Shown here one piece after another: positions 11,949-23,185 of a stretch of 64,000 nucleotides of DNA. The stretch spans positions 6,441,170-6,505,169 of the forward strand of contig NC_031480.1 in NCBI RefSeq assembly GCF_000006565.2, written 5' to 3'. Every line of letters begins with the position of its first letter. Within the stretch, counting starts at the first letter, position 1. The notes beneath the pieces are model-generated. The model was not told the origin of the DNA. It saw only the letters and a list, made by a program, of their open reading frames with translations, and ran no database searches. The position numbers and the translations under genes were made by a program. The stretch comes from Toxoplasma gondii ME49. Its lineage: Eukaryota > Apicomplexa > Conoidasida > Eucoccidiorida > Sarcocystidae.

Positions 11949-14112
11949 AGAGACACAGGGCGCATGGCAGAACTTGCCTTGGAGCCGAAGAGGGAGAAAC
12001 AGTGGAGGGAGAGAAGAAGAAGGACCGGTGGAGGCTGCGCAGGAGCAGAAGAAGAGACAGAAAGAAGAGGGAGAGAGGAACTGAGACATTCAGACAGAGA
12101 GAGAGAGAGAGAGAGAAGAGGCGCCTCGAAGGATGATATGGAGGAGGGAAGTGCAGGAGAGCACAGGGAGAAGAAGAGATGACCCGAGACCGACTTGGAG
12201 AGTCGGGTGAACAACAAGAGTGACATCAACGGAGTCAAGACGAGGGAAACTCCGGTTCGGTGGCCTGGCGAGATGTCGTGATTTGCCGTGTCATTGCCAA
12301 GTGGAGGTTCGCGCACTGATGGATTCGTTGTAAAGAAACAGAAAGAAGAGGAAATGCATCGTATGTTGTGTTGTGCGAAGCCGACCGAGGAGACACTTCA
12401 AGAACAGGCAACATAAAGGTCGTCAAGTAGTGCTTCGACGTCAAGAAAGAAACAGGGCAAGAATACTCTCTTCATTTTCTCACGGCTTTCGTCCGTCGCC
12501 CACCACATTCACGCAGACATCAATGTATACACATGCATATGCAACATGCACATGGATATGCATATTATATATATATATATATTTATATATAGAAACAGTT
12601 TTTCTGATAGGGTGAAAGACAAACAGACCGGTCACGTTTTTCCTTGGTGAGAGGGTTCACAGTTGCCTGTAGAGAACAGGCAAAAAGTAGAAGAAAAACT
12701 TTTTTCGCGAAAGCGTAGGCCAGGAGAGGGACGGAGCGTCTGGCTGAGGAGGTGCAAAGCAAACGCCGTTCTTACATCGAGAGGACTTTTTTCGATTTTG
12801 TGAGTGCAATTATCTGTCGTCTCTTTCCCTCTCTGGACTCGTGTTTCTTCTGCCACTGCAGCGACACCTGCCTGTTTTTGTTTGCTTTTTTTCGCGCCAC
12901 CGAGAGCTTCGTTTTCTGGGTTCCCCTCTCTGTTTTCCTCTTGCGTAAAGACAGTTCTATTGAAAGTGGAAAGACCTGGCGCGGGAGGGGCGGCCAGGCG
13001 AAAAGCCTGAATGGTCAAAAAGGTGAAACAACAGTCCCACCAAGAGAAAAAAGCAACCGGGAACAGAAGAAGAGAGAACAAGTGAGACAGCACGAGAAAG
13101 GGCAAGAGGGCGATGTGAGCAGAGTCGAGGGAGACGGACAAGGGAGGAACGAGATCCCAGTGGAGAAGAGAGAGTGCGACAGGAAAGAGGAAGGTAATTG
13201 AGGAAAATTCGAGAGACGACGGAAGACGAGTTTTCGTGTCTGTGCCTTGGCTTGATTTATCTTCCCGCTGACGCGGTCTTAGACTGTAGGCAGCTACGTC
13301 AGGTGGAGATCAAAGGCGTCAGGCGTTTCTCGGCTTTCTCTTTGTTCTCCTGCAACTTTGTCTGGAGACCTTGCCATTCTCCTCTCCTCGAACGTGCAGC
13401 TTCTTCGCTTTGTTTTCGTACGTTTGCTTCTCACATGTTCATCTTTGCTGCGCCTCCTCCTGTCGTTACTCTTTCTCACTGTGGCCGCGCTCTCGCGGGT
13501 CTTCTGCTCTCACTGCCCTCCTGTCACAGTTTCAGCTTCTCGAGTTACTTGCGTTCTCGTCACTCCCCTGGCCTCTCGGGAAGCTGATGTCTTTCGGAAA
13601 GACACGAAGGAAGTCGGCTGCCATGCTGCTACCTGGGTCGAAGCACTTGTATGCAGTTCCTCATGGTCACAGGTGACTGCGAAAATCTAGTTTTTTTATA
13701 AAACAAGGAATGCGTTTATGTTCAAGATTTATGCGTACGTAACGCGTTTCTTATTCGGGACAAGAGTGATGAATGTCGATAATTTTTCGATCACTTCTTT
13801 TACTCCAAAAGGGACTTTTGCGTGCTTGCTTCTTCCTCTTTTCGCTGCTGCCTCCACGGTGCGCAACTTCATTCTGAAAGTCTAGAGCAATCCTTGAAAG
13901 GTGGAAACAGAGAGAGAAATGGAGACGCAATTCTTCTCCAGCTACCCGTGACAAAAAAGCCGTGACTGTTTTCTGCTTCTTTCTTCCTCCTCTCCCCTCG
14001 ACCCGAGTGCAGCACAAATGCCCTTACATCCAAGTCGTCTATCCCACATAGTCTCGTCCGCTCTTCACATGCACCCAAACACACAAACTATATCTATCTA
14101 TCTATCTATCTA

Positions 14113-14151
<39 letters not shown>

Positions 14152-15003
14152 GCATATGCGCATCGATACATTGGTGAACATCACCTGCTTATACTTGAAT
14201 TCACCTGGCTCCAGCTGCCTCTGTGTGTGTCTATAATGAGCCTCGTGACCTCTATCGACCCCTCTGTCGCTGTATTGGCTCTCTATCGCCTTGCCTGCTT
14301 CTCCGTCGCCTCCTCCCTCACTTGTTCTCCCTCCCTTTGTCCTTCTGACATTCGATTTCTCTTCTCTACAACCTTCCTCTCTCAGTCTCTCTCTTTTCGC
14401 ACCATTCTGCCTCTCGTCTTCTTCCTGACACCGTGAGCGAGAGAAGGCGCAGCAGCCGTCGCAGAGAAGCGAAAAAGAGACTGAGACGCGGCAGACGAGT
14501 GTGAGAACGAAAAAACGCAGACAGGAACCTGATCGAGTTCGTTCGCAACGTCAACAAGCAGCGAGAGGCCGCCAGACGCCGACGGCAAACATCGAAAAAT
14601 TGAAAAAAATATGGACACCAACGAGAGGAAACAAGCTCTCTTCTTCTCCCCAAGAGATCGAACCATCCTTTTTCGAGGCACCCCACAATTCTCTTCCGGA
14701 AAACCCAGAGGGACAGTCCCTCTTGTCTCTCCATCCATCCTCTGCTCTTCATCACTATCTCTATCTCTCCACACAAATGCATCAGCCACTCTCTCTCTCA
14801 AAAGATATTTATATATATATATATATATATATATACAATACTTATACGTATATACACTGTATGCACATACATGAATACATGCCTAACGACTATACAGACG
14901 CCCATATAAAGTATATACACGTTTTTATGAACACATACATATCTAACGCATTCATATACATATATGTACATATACATACTATACTTACATTTACGCATAT
15001 GAT

Positions 15004-15034
<31 letters not shown>

Positions 15035-15133
15035 GTATATATGTATATGTATGTATACCTGTTGAGAGAGCAGAGGATGAGCAAGAGGGATATCGAGACA
15101 TCGTTGAGGAGCAAGAGCGGCTTTTGCTTGCGT
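11949..15133. other. convergent spacer between the USP and membrane-protein genes
   Basis: This is the 3' region of the USP gene and of the minus-strand gene ending at 15134. It contains several microsatellites (about 12568-12590, 14089-14150, 14809-14835, 15004-15029). Two short open stretches looked exon-like but could not be joined. One is 13587-13671 (+), an ATG followed by 28 codons and a CAG|GTGACT donor. The other is 14505-14603 (+), a 32-codon basic segment containing LIEFVRNVNKQREAARRRRQ. No domain was recognised in either. Confidence 0.5.
14089..14150. repeat. (TATC)n followed by (TA)n microsatellite
   Basis: About six TATC units run directly into about 17 TA units. It lies in the spacer, outside any gene model. 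Confidence 0.9.
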
Positions 15134-16234
15134 TTACGGCGAGACGAGGACGGCTCTTTGGAAGGACCTTTGCTCGCAGACCCAGCTACAGAAGCAGGCG
15201 AACATGGCGAGAGAGGTTAGAAACCAAAGGAAGAGAAAATACTCTTGCGGCGCGCTGAGAAACGCACTCCAGAGGGCATCGACAGAGAAGCCAGTGTACG
15301 TCTCTGGCGGCCCGACCTGAATGGTTCGCGAGCTGTACAGACGCCGCGGTTGCATCTGAAGCGTCTCGAGAGCGAGCGGCGAGTGACGCGCAGAGGCCGA
15401 GGCAGGCAGCGGAGACGCAAGCCGAAAAAAGCGCGAGAGAGAAGGCTGAGGGGAACGAAGCGACTTCGCTGGCGGCCAGGGAACGTCGGAAGCAGAGAGT
15501 GGAAGGCGAGGGGCAGACACCGGAGAAGGCGCGCCAAATGGTCGATGGTCAAAGGGAAAGAAGTACGACGGAGACGAAGAGAGAGAAGAAGAGGGAGGAG
15601 AGAAGACAGAGAAGAAAGAGAAAGGAGAGGAGAAGCGAAGAGGGAGAGTGAGGAGGAAGAAGACGGTGGTGATGCTCGCGGCGGCCGCGAGGAGAAGAAG
15701 TATGCAAAGGGGGAGCAGAAGCAAGTAGCGTTGAGCGGGGAGGGAAGACGACACAGACGACAGAAGATGAGATTTTCGTAGGGAAAGGAGACGAAGAAAA
15801 CGACGAAAAACGCGAGCACAGCCACAGGATTTCCCGATGATGCGGCCGCGCCTCGGTGTGCCTTCTCGGCGATGCGGTGCGACAGAAGGAGAAGAAGACA
15901 TTCGAGAAGACGCAGAGGCAAACACAGAAGGAAGAAAAGAAGAGAAGGAAGAAGACAGAGTCGGAGACGAGCGAGGCCGCTCTCTGCTTTTAGGAGGAAC
16001 GAAAGTCTCCCTACGAATGTGAAAAGACGAGAACTCTGACATACCGGCAGCACTCCTGTCTCGGCAGCCATCAAGAGAGGAGGAGGAAGAAGAGAAAGAA
16101 GATGCAGAAGAGGAAGAAGATGCAGAAGAGGAAGAAGAAGATGCAGAAGAGGAAGAAGAAGATGCAGAAGAGGAAGAAGAAGAGGAATGTGATCCCGCAA
16201 GGGCCGCGGATCGAGATAAGCTCAGAGACTGCAT
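15134..16234 (-). CDS. Ser-rich protein with two membrane segments, unknown function
   Basis: A single open frame of 366 codons starts at an ATG (16232-16234 on the + strand) and stops at 15134. I do not recognise a family. Residues about 15-53 are almost pure Ser/Ala, coded by a 21-base-type repeat. Residues about 120-165 are basic. A strongly hydrophobic segment lies at about 168-197 and a second (YFLFLWFLTSLAMFACFCSW) at about 333-352, then a short polar tail. A membrane protein is inferred. The same stretch is open in another minus frame (15217-16200), so the reading frame is not certain. I prefer this one because both hydrophobic blocks have transmembrane length and polar flanks. It is divergent from the gene at 18368. 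Confidence 0.45.
   Translation of the reverse strand: MQSLSLSRSAALAGSHSSSSSSSASSSSSSASSSSSSASSSSSASSFSSSSSSLDGCRDRSAAGMSEFSSFHIRRETFVPPKSRERPRSSPTLSSSFSSFLPSVFASASSRMSSSPSVAPHRREGTPRRGRIIGKSCGCARVFRRFLRLLSLRKSHLLSSVSSSLPAQRYLLLLPLCILLLLAAAASITTVFFLLTLPLRFSSPFSFFSVFSPPSSSLSSSPSYFFPFDHRPFGAPSPVSAPRLPLSASDVPWPPAKSLRSPQPSLSRFFRLASPLPASASARHSPLALETLQMQPRRLYSSRTIQVGPPETYTGFSVDALWSAFLSAPQEYFLFLWFLTSLAMFACFCSWVCEQRSFQRAVLVSP
16075..16185 (-). repeat. 21-bp Ser/Ala-coding repeat
   Basis: On the + strand the units read GAAGAAGAAGATGCAGAAGAG; on the minus strand they code SSSSSSA. There are about four to five units, at the N terminus of the Ser-rich membrane-protein frame. Confidence 0.8.
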
Positions 16235-18367
16235 GTTGACAGAGAGAAAAACGCTGGAAAGTCAGGAGATAGTGGACAGGTGGAGACACAGTCCAGAAAA
16301 AGAGATGAGAGACGGCGCCAGTCCTTTTGCGAGGGACCATGAAGAAGAGAAGAGGGAAGAGAGAAGCAGGGAGACAGTGAAAGGGAAGACGAGAGGTAAC
16401 TAGGAGAAGAATAGACAAAGAACAGCGCGAAAGGAAATAGAGAAAAAGCAGTTGAGTGTGCGCAGCTGCCTGGGGCGCGGACCGCGAGAGAATAGAGAGT
16501 TGGCCATCAGAAGAAGAGTCGAACTCGAGAGGATTTCTCACTTTTTTTAAGTGGAAGTCCTTCACTGGTGCATTTTTTAGACTTCATTTCGAAACAACTC
16601 ACCCTGAAGCCGACAGATACCAGCGCAAAGCGAGGGCGCTTTGTCATCGACCGGCACACACACACTGTAGAGCTGCCCAGCCAGAGACAAGAAGCGAGGC
16701 GCGAAGAGAAGTGCGGAAGTCACTGGGATTCTCCAAATGGAAGAACATCCCCGCCTTTGCCTCTGAGGGAAGAGGCAACTGTCAAAAGGAGGTCTTTACA
16801 AGGAAGGAAACAACTTGACTCTCTCCCCGCTTCCTGATCTGCCGCGTCGCATGTCAGCGCGTCTGCTTGGAAGAAGACCTTGTTGCAGAAGTTGCTTCAG
16901 CGAACATTTCCTCAAATTTTTCTAGACAAAATTAACAATTCTTTTCCGTGTTTCCTCGTGACTTCTTTTCTTCGTCATCCTGGCGGCGTCTCTCGAGGTA
17001 AAGGAACGATGCGAGAGCCGTCTTCTTCGTCGATGCTGGACTGCGACAGCTGTTCGCCTTAGACTCCCGGTCCTCGTTTTTCCCCAAAAGGCAAGAGGAG
17101 TTCCGTGAGAAAGATGACAGAGTTCCTTTGTCGTTTCCCTCTTTCATGAATCTCTGCAGTGCCCGAAGCGCCTCCTCCTCTTGGTCATCTTCCTAGCAGG
17201 CTCGCGCTGCAGAAGAGTGACTCTGTTCCTCGCCAGTTGCGGAATCTGAGTTTCAGGGGAATGCACTCTTGTTTTGACAATCCTGTCCTTCAGTTCACCT
17301 TCTGATGCCGAGAAAACTGAAAACAGAGGCGGCGCATCCGCACTCGCTCATCCGTGGAGCGTTTCGCAGCCGGCGTCTCCGTCAAAATCCAAGGCCGCGC
17401 CAGCATCTTGTCAAACGAGGCATTCCGTATAAAACATATGCATGCATACATATATACACATATATACATCTATATATTTATATATTCGTATTTTTATATA
17501 TTTACATATATATATATATATAAATATGCAGATAAATAGACAATTTGATATATGTATTTATATACATGTGTATGTACGTATGGGAGTCTGCATTGTGCGT
17601 ATTTGCTTTGAGAGTTCTTTGCCCGTTTGAGGATCTGCAGGCGCTCGCCTCGACCGCTTTTCTGACTTCTCCTGGAGAGCCACCGAGGACGGTTGTTTTG
17701 CGGTGTCAGCGGCGGCGCGACTGTCGAAGTCTTTTGACATTTTTAGGGGATCTTCGGAGAACCTCAGCGAGTTTTTGCCAAGCAAAAAGTCCAGGGAAAT
17801 TGGGGGCGATAGGAAAACCGAGGAGTTTCGGCTCATCTTCCTTACGCAGTTCCTTCGTTCGCCTTCTGGATGTGTTCTGCTCGTCTTGTTTTGTCTCACC
17901 TTTGTCCTCGTTTCAGCTTTCCTTTTGTTCCCTTGTTCATCTCTCACTCGAGCCTTCTGGCCGTTTCTCTTCGTCCCCACTCTATCCTTGTCCTTGCATT
18001 CTCTCTCCCCTTTTTCAACTGGTTCTGGCTCTCTGCTTTCCTTCGCCTTCCTGCGTCGGTCCAGTCCACTGAACTGCGCCTCCGGATCTCCCAGTTTGCG
18101 CCTTTCTGACAGAAAATCCTGAACTCTTGGGCTGCGAGGCTGGCGTCCTTGCCGAGGCACCAGCCTTCCGAGCGAGCCACGGTAGGGGAACTCACGGCGT
18201 CGCCTGCGATACCTGCCGCTTCCGCAGTCTTGCGATTTTCCCCTCGCGAACCTCGAGGACTGCGAACGGTGTCTCTTTGGAATTTGCATTTCTGCGCCAG
18301 CCGCTCTTTTCTCTCTCTGTCGCCTGCGTTTTCGCTCTCCACCCTTCCTGAACTTCCTGCAATCACA
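16235..18367. other. divergent 5' region between the membrane-protein and A9-like genes
   Basis: This should hold both promoters. I saw no supported gene. There is an AT-rich tract at about 17450-17525. One CGTCTCT (16987-16993) matches, on the reverse strand, the WGAGACG element known from Toxoplasma promoters; the word is short and also occurs by chance. The pyrimidine-rich 17850-18110 stretch is open in several frames without domain content. Confidence 0.45.
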
Positions 18368-18805
18368 ATGGGGCAAACGCAGTCGATCGACCTCTCCGAC
18401 GACGGCGTAGACGACGTCCAAATCCGGCGACGCGAACGAGATGAAATGCGGACAACGCGTCGTAAAAAGCCTGAGGTATGAAGAAACATTGTCGTTCCGT
18501 TGCGCAACTTGCTCTAGGTCTCTCTCGTTGCTCTCCGGCCGGATCACGCTGTCATCCTGTACCCTTCGTGAGCCTCCTGACAGTCCTTTCCATTCTGACT
18601 TTCTACCGTGTCTTTCTGAACGCTTTCTGCTTGTTCCTGTTCTGGTTTCTTCTCTCCCGAGTTCCCGAGTCTCCTTCCATCGCTGCAAACGACGTTTGCT
18701 CAAAACGACAGTGCCTCTGGGATTCGCCATGTCAGTTCCGAGTCGAGAACACAGTCACCTTTTATTCCATGTCTACATATTTGTAAATATTCACACATAT
18801 ATTTA

Positions 18806-18843
<38 letters not shown>

Positions 18844-18901
18844 TGTACATATATTTAGTTGTATGTGCAGGCGCGTACATAAATATAAATTACTTCGTAT
18901 A

Positions 18902-18936
<35 letters not shown>

Positions 18937-21290
18937 TTAATTGTGTGTTTATGCATAATTATATATGTAGGCGTGTCTATGGATAGCCGGTATATGTGCG
19001 GATTCGTAGAGGCGGCTAGGCAACATGTAGAGGTGGAGGTTTCGAAAGATGAGAGAGTGGAGAGCCTCTGTGGACTTGCCTTACTGTGACCTGACGAGGT
19101 AGACGAAACGAAGAGCGGCAGGACTTTTGGAGGAAGAGAAGAGAGACCCGACTCGCGGTTTCGGGGGATATTTCTCGGTGCGTGAGAGCGCGTTCGTATG
19201 TCTCTGTATGGCTGTGTATTTTTCGATTTGGTTTGCGACTGTTTTTCTTCAGGCAAAGAAGAGACTCGATGCCGTAAGTGAAAAAACGCTTTCCCCTTTG
19301 GTGTTTGCGTCTTCGAGTCTCTGAACCTTCCTGTCTTTTTGTTCGCTCGAGCTCGCCAGGTGTACGTACAGCCGACACGTTGTCTCTCGCGATTCGTCTG
19401 CGCCTCCATCCGCGCGTTCGTCCCGACAGGTGGTTTCCCTGTGTTTGCTGCTTCTGCTGCTTCTGCTGCTTCTGCTGCTTTTGCGTTTCTCTCCTGCGTC
19501 TGCCTCCCGCCTCGGTCTCCCTTTCCCCTGGCGTTTCGAGACCGTTCTCCGCGTTCTCGCGTCTTCTTGCTGGAGCAATCCTTGGTCGAGCGTCGGGCGT
19601 TCGTGTCTGTTGGACGTGAACGGATTCCGGCAAAGAGGCGCCAGGTGCTCCCTTTTCCTCCCCAGCTTTCGTTTTTTTCTCTTCATTTCTCGCGGTTCGT
19701 CTGTGCGGCTGCGTCTCCGGTACGTTTGAGCCGGCGTCTGTGCATGCGGTCGAACGCTTTCCTCTCCTCCCTTGCTCAGTTCATGAAGCACACTGAGGCT
19801 CCAAACCACATTCGAGCGATCCGCGAGGCCGGCCGAGAACGCGAGAAGGACGACGGCGGCATTGAGGGTACTTTTGAAATCGCGGACCTCGTGAGGAAGA
19901 AGAAGCCCAAGGAAGACTCGGAAGAATTCAAGGTCAGCCTCCGTCTCCATGTTTCAGTTTCCTTCTCGTCCATTTGTTTTTGTTCGACCTCCCTCCAAGC
20001 GTGGGTACTCTCGGCTCTTCCGTCTGCGTCGCTCTGTGTCTCTCTGTCTCGGATGCTTATCTGTGTCTCTCTGTTTCTTCGTCTCATTCGCTCGACATCT
20101 GTTCTTCGCGCTGTGCATTTCCGGCGAATTGCTGGAAGGAAATGTCTCGCCGTGTCAACGAGGCTGTGAATTCTCTGTGCGTTGCTGTCGTCTTGGCTAC
20201 TTCTCAACCTCGATCTGGAGAACGCCGTGGAGTTCACTGTCGAGACGGGCAGGTCTCTCTCGACGAAATGGAGCGTTGGGAGTGAAGAGCTCGACAGGCG
20301 AGCGTACCTCTATACCGGGTGATTTTTCATTCAACATCCTGGAGCAAATCAGCTGTCTGCGAAACTCCTGTCTTCCTCGTATTCTTTCACCGCCTTTGTG
20401 ACCCCTGGCTGCCGAGTCTCCTCATCGCGTTCTTCATCTGCAGTGAACCTGTCAGTGCCGCGCTTGTTCTTCGTCACTCGCCGTTCCATTCTTCGTTCTC
20501 GCTTCCTGTTGAAATTTACTTCCTGCCATGGTCGGGTCCTCCTCCACTTTGTTTCGTTTCTTTTTGGCTGGGTGTCCTTTTGTCCTCTCCTTTCTTTGCT
20601 CGCACCCTTCCTCTTTGCCTTTAGTGCTTCATTTTCTCTCCTCTCCTCTCGTGCGCCAAATCCCGCATTCACATTCTTCCTGTGACGCATCTCCTCGTTT
20701 CTCGTTCTCTCATCTTCCTCTCTGCTAATCTCACCCGCCTCGCCTGGGCTCCTCTCCGTTTTCTGTTCGCCTCGGTATCTCTCTTAGCGTCTCTTCCCTT
20801 TCCACCCTGTTTTCGCTTTGCTCGTGTGCCTCGCTTTTCAGGTGGATGGTCCGCTGATGGATCTGCCGAAGTACGAACAGTCTGAGAGTGAGTCGTCTTC
20901 CTCAGACGACGAAGACCGAGGACAATACCATTTCGAGATCTCCACTCTGCAGAAAGACGCGCCGCTTGCTGTGACCGACCCCGAGGCTCACCCTGTGATC
21001 ATCGACGGCGAATGCGCCGTTGGAAAGGAACTGAAACTCCGAGACTGTTCTCCCCTTGCTCGCGACTTCCCGATCTTCAGAGTTGAGTGGTACCTCGGGA
21101 CCGACATTGGAGACGCTGAAAAGTTCTCCGTCCAATATGCCAGCGAAGGAAGTCTCTCTCTCCCTTTCAGCGTCCCCGACGATTCTGTAGGAAAATATAT
21201 CCAAGCGAAGGCCTACAGGAATGTCGAAGATCAAGTAAGAAAACAACACTAGAGGCGCTGCACTCATGCGCAGGGTTTACGTTCATGTGC

Positions 21291-21328
<38 letters not shown>

Positions 21329-22685
21329 GCATACTCATGTATATGTATATATATATATGTATATGCATGTATAAACACATATATAGACATCTATCTATCT
21401 ATCTATCTATATATATATATATATATATAAATGCATATATATGGAACTGTGTCAGTTCCTATCCGTCTACCAAGGTGAACTGAGTATCCACTCAGATGCA
21501 CAGGCAGCCACAGTCAGTCCTTGTAGTATAGATATGTATATGTTTATCCTTGAATGTCTTTGGATCCGGAGGTATATCTGTCTGTGTCTCAGTGTGTTTG
21601 TTTGAATCGATTGAATTTGCAGGTGTGTATGTGTCAGTTATACTGTTGCTGTCTGTCAAGAGAGGTTGAGCTTTCTCTGTGTTCGTTGAATTCATTCCTG
21701 CGTTTCTTGGCAGGTCTCGTGCCTTGTCCACTTTTTTGTGAATGCGAGTGCGAGGCCTTGGCTGTTCTCAGGCTCAGCATGTGGGTCTGTCGCTTGCTGT
21801 TCTCTTTGCCGCATGCGTCGCGTCTCGGTTCGTTCTTCTTTTTTGCAGCTTCACGAGACGCAGCTCGCGAGCGCAAAGGCCGGCGTGTATGATCCACACA
21901 TTGGGGGACCTCGCCATACAGACTACCTGCCTCCTCCGGGCGTCGTCCGCGTGTGCTCCACTGCGGTTTCCGGTCCATGTTTGATCTCGGACGCATCCGC
22001 GTACGTACTGCTCAAGTGCCTCTCGCGGGGCGCCTTCACCTGCGCTGTGAAGCTCAGAGACGTCTGGAAGCGCGACAGCTACGGGGAGGCGTTCGTCTCG
22101 CTGGAGGGGAGTCGAGCGCTCGCGAAGAGTGGAAAGAAGCTCCCGGCGACGCTCTTCGTCGACAACGCAGGTCTCCTACAGCTGCGCTACCGCCTGGCAG
22201 ACGTCGTGAAACTCACAGGCGGCGACGGCAGCGATTTGGGAGTGCTGGGGCTCGACCTCTTTGGCGGCTTGCTCGGTGGCCGTACTCCCGAGGGACAGGC
22301 GGGGCTGTGGGGAGACGCCGAAGTCGACGACGCGTCTGCGGCGCCTGCAAAGGTGGAAGATCTCGAGAAGTTTTCAACGAACCTCGACGCGGTTTCTTTT
22401 CGACCTTCAGAAGCGCCAAACACAATCGTCGCGGCGCTGGAGTGGCAACCGACAGACGGATCCAAGGCGGGGAAACAAGACTTTTTCAGATTCGACGTCG
22501 ACCCTGCCGTCGGCCGTGACAACGCCCTCTACGTCCTGATCGGATTCCAGGCTGCTCAGGCGAAAAGAAAATTCAACCAACGGGAATGGGAGACCTATGT
22601 GCAACGAGGGAACTTACAGGTAGCGAAAGACCTCGTTCAACGCTACCTCGAAGGCAAGTCCCTATGCCCCAACAATTTCACATCC

Positions 22686-22743
<58 letters not shown>

Positions 22744-23185
22744 ACACTAGAGAGTGTGCAGCTACATGTGTACATGTATAAAGATGTGTGTGTATATACA
22801 TATTCGTCGGCCGCGGACAGAGAATTCTTTCAGCGAGATAGTTCTCGATGTTCCGGAATCTGTCTGGTTTCGCCGGTGATTGTTGAAAACAAAGTCTGAC
22901 AGTTGGAGGGTGTCTTGGATGCATACGCGAGCCTGTGTGACTTGGTGGATCTTGCGAGATTTCTAAGACGTTTCTCTGTTGACTAGGAGAGACCGACGAG
23001 AGAAGTTACGTCAGACAAGGGAGAAGGAAAGGCGCGCAGTTGAACGTTGTCGCTGAGACAGATGGTCTTGCGTTTGTTGTTTGTGTTCAGCAATAACGAG
23101 GAAAACAGAGGAAACTCGTCCTGCATTCGAGAGAATGGCAACAACTCCCTGGTCGATTCTGAATGCGCCTCAGCGCCTGACTTAG
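18368..23185 (+). CDS. myristoylation-motif protein with A9/AIR9-like domain, six exons
   Basis: Model of 524 residues: exons 18368-18475, 19253-19273, 19780-19932, 20842-21234, 21849-22653 and 23091-23185. The first four junctions are phase 0 with canonical GT-AG ends; the last is phase 1 and uses a GC donor (AAG|GCAAGT). The protein begins MGQTQS, so Gly2 could be N-myristoylated and the protein could sit on a membrane such as the pellicle (inference). Residues about 1-95 are highly charged. Residues about 145-220 ([31 protein letters not shown]) resemble the Ig-like A9 repeat of AIR9, a microtubule-associated protein of plants and trypanosomatids. The large exon 5 (residues 226-493) may carry the conserved AIR9-type C-terminal region; this is tentative. 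The C-terminal tail is helical and charged. The family link rests on pattern recognition alone. Confidence 0.7.
18805..18938. repeat. two (AT)n microsatellites in intron 1 of the A9-like gene
   Basis: Pure AT runs lie at about 18809-18840 and 18905-18934, separated by AT-rich sequence. Both are inside the 777-base first intron. Confidence 0.9.
21294..21431. repeat. (TA)n and (ATCT)n microsatellites in intron 4 of the A9-like gene
   Basis: TA runs lie at about 21294-21326, and an ATCT run passing into AT lies at about 21390-21429, within the intron between exons ending at 21234 and starting at 21849. Confidence 0.9.
22654..23090 (+). other. probable GC-AG intron of the A9-like gene
   Basis: The exon end reads CTCGAAG|GCAAGT. 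This matches the donor consensus except that the second intron base is C. The acceptor is TTTGTGTTCAG. Splicing here is phase 1 and replaces an Ile-Tyr run coded by (TA)n with a 31-residue charged tail ending at 23185. The alternative GT at 22620 would hit a stop at once on joining to 23091. The intron contains a pure (TA) run at about 22690-22739. Confidence 0.6.

Noticed and set aside
12568..12595. (TA) runs as possible TATA boxes or origins
   Set aside because: Runs occur throughout introns and spacers with no consistent relation to gene starts.
14501..15220. 239-codon + frame with Ile-Tyr-rich middle
   Set aside because: It is translated microsatellite and AT-rich spacer, with no domain.
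16075..16185. Regularly spaced repeats resembling an array
   Set aside because: It is a contiguous coding minisatellite without spacers, and the genome is eukaryotic; not CRISPR.
15217..16200. 327-codon minus frame, Leu/Pro/Ser-rich
   Set aside because: It overlaps the 366-codon frame; its hydrophobicity is diffuse and it lacks discrete membrane segments. Not fully excluded.
17438..17450. TGCATGCA-type words as AP2-factor sites
   Set aside because: Such words occur many times, including inside exons (for example around 30142, 50863 and 52830) and in spacers, so no site can be assigned function from sequence alone.
22654..22781. C-terminal extension of the A9-like protein with an Ile-Tyr run
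   Set aside because: It is coded by a (TA)n microsatellite directly after a consensus GC donor; the spliced alternative gives a normal charged tail.
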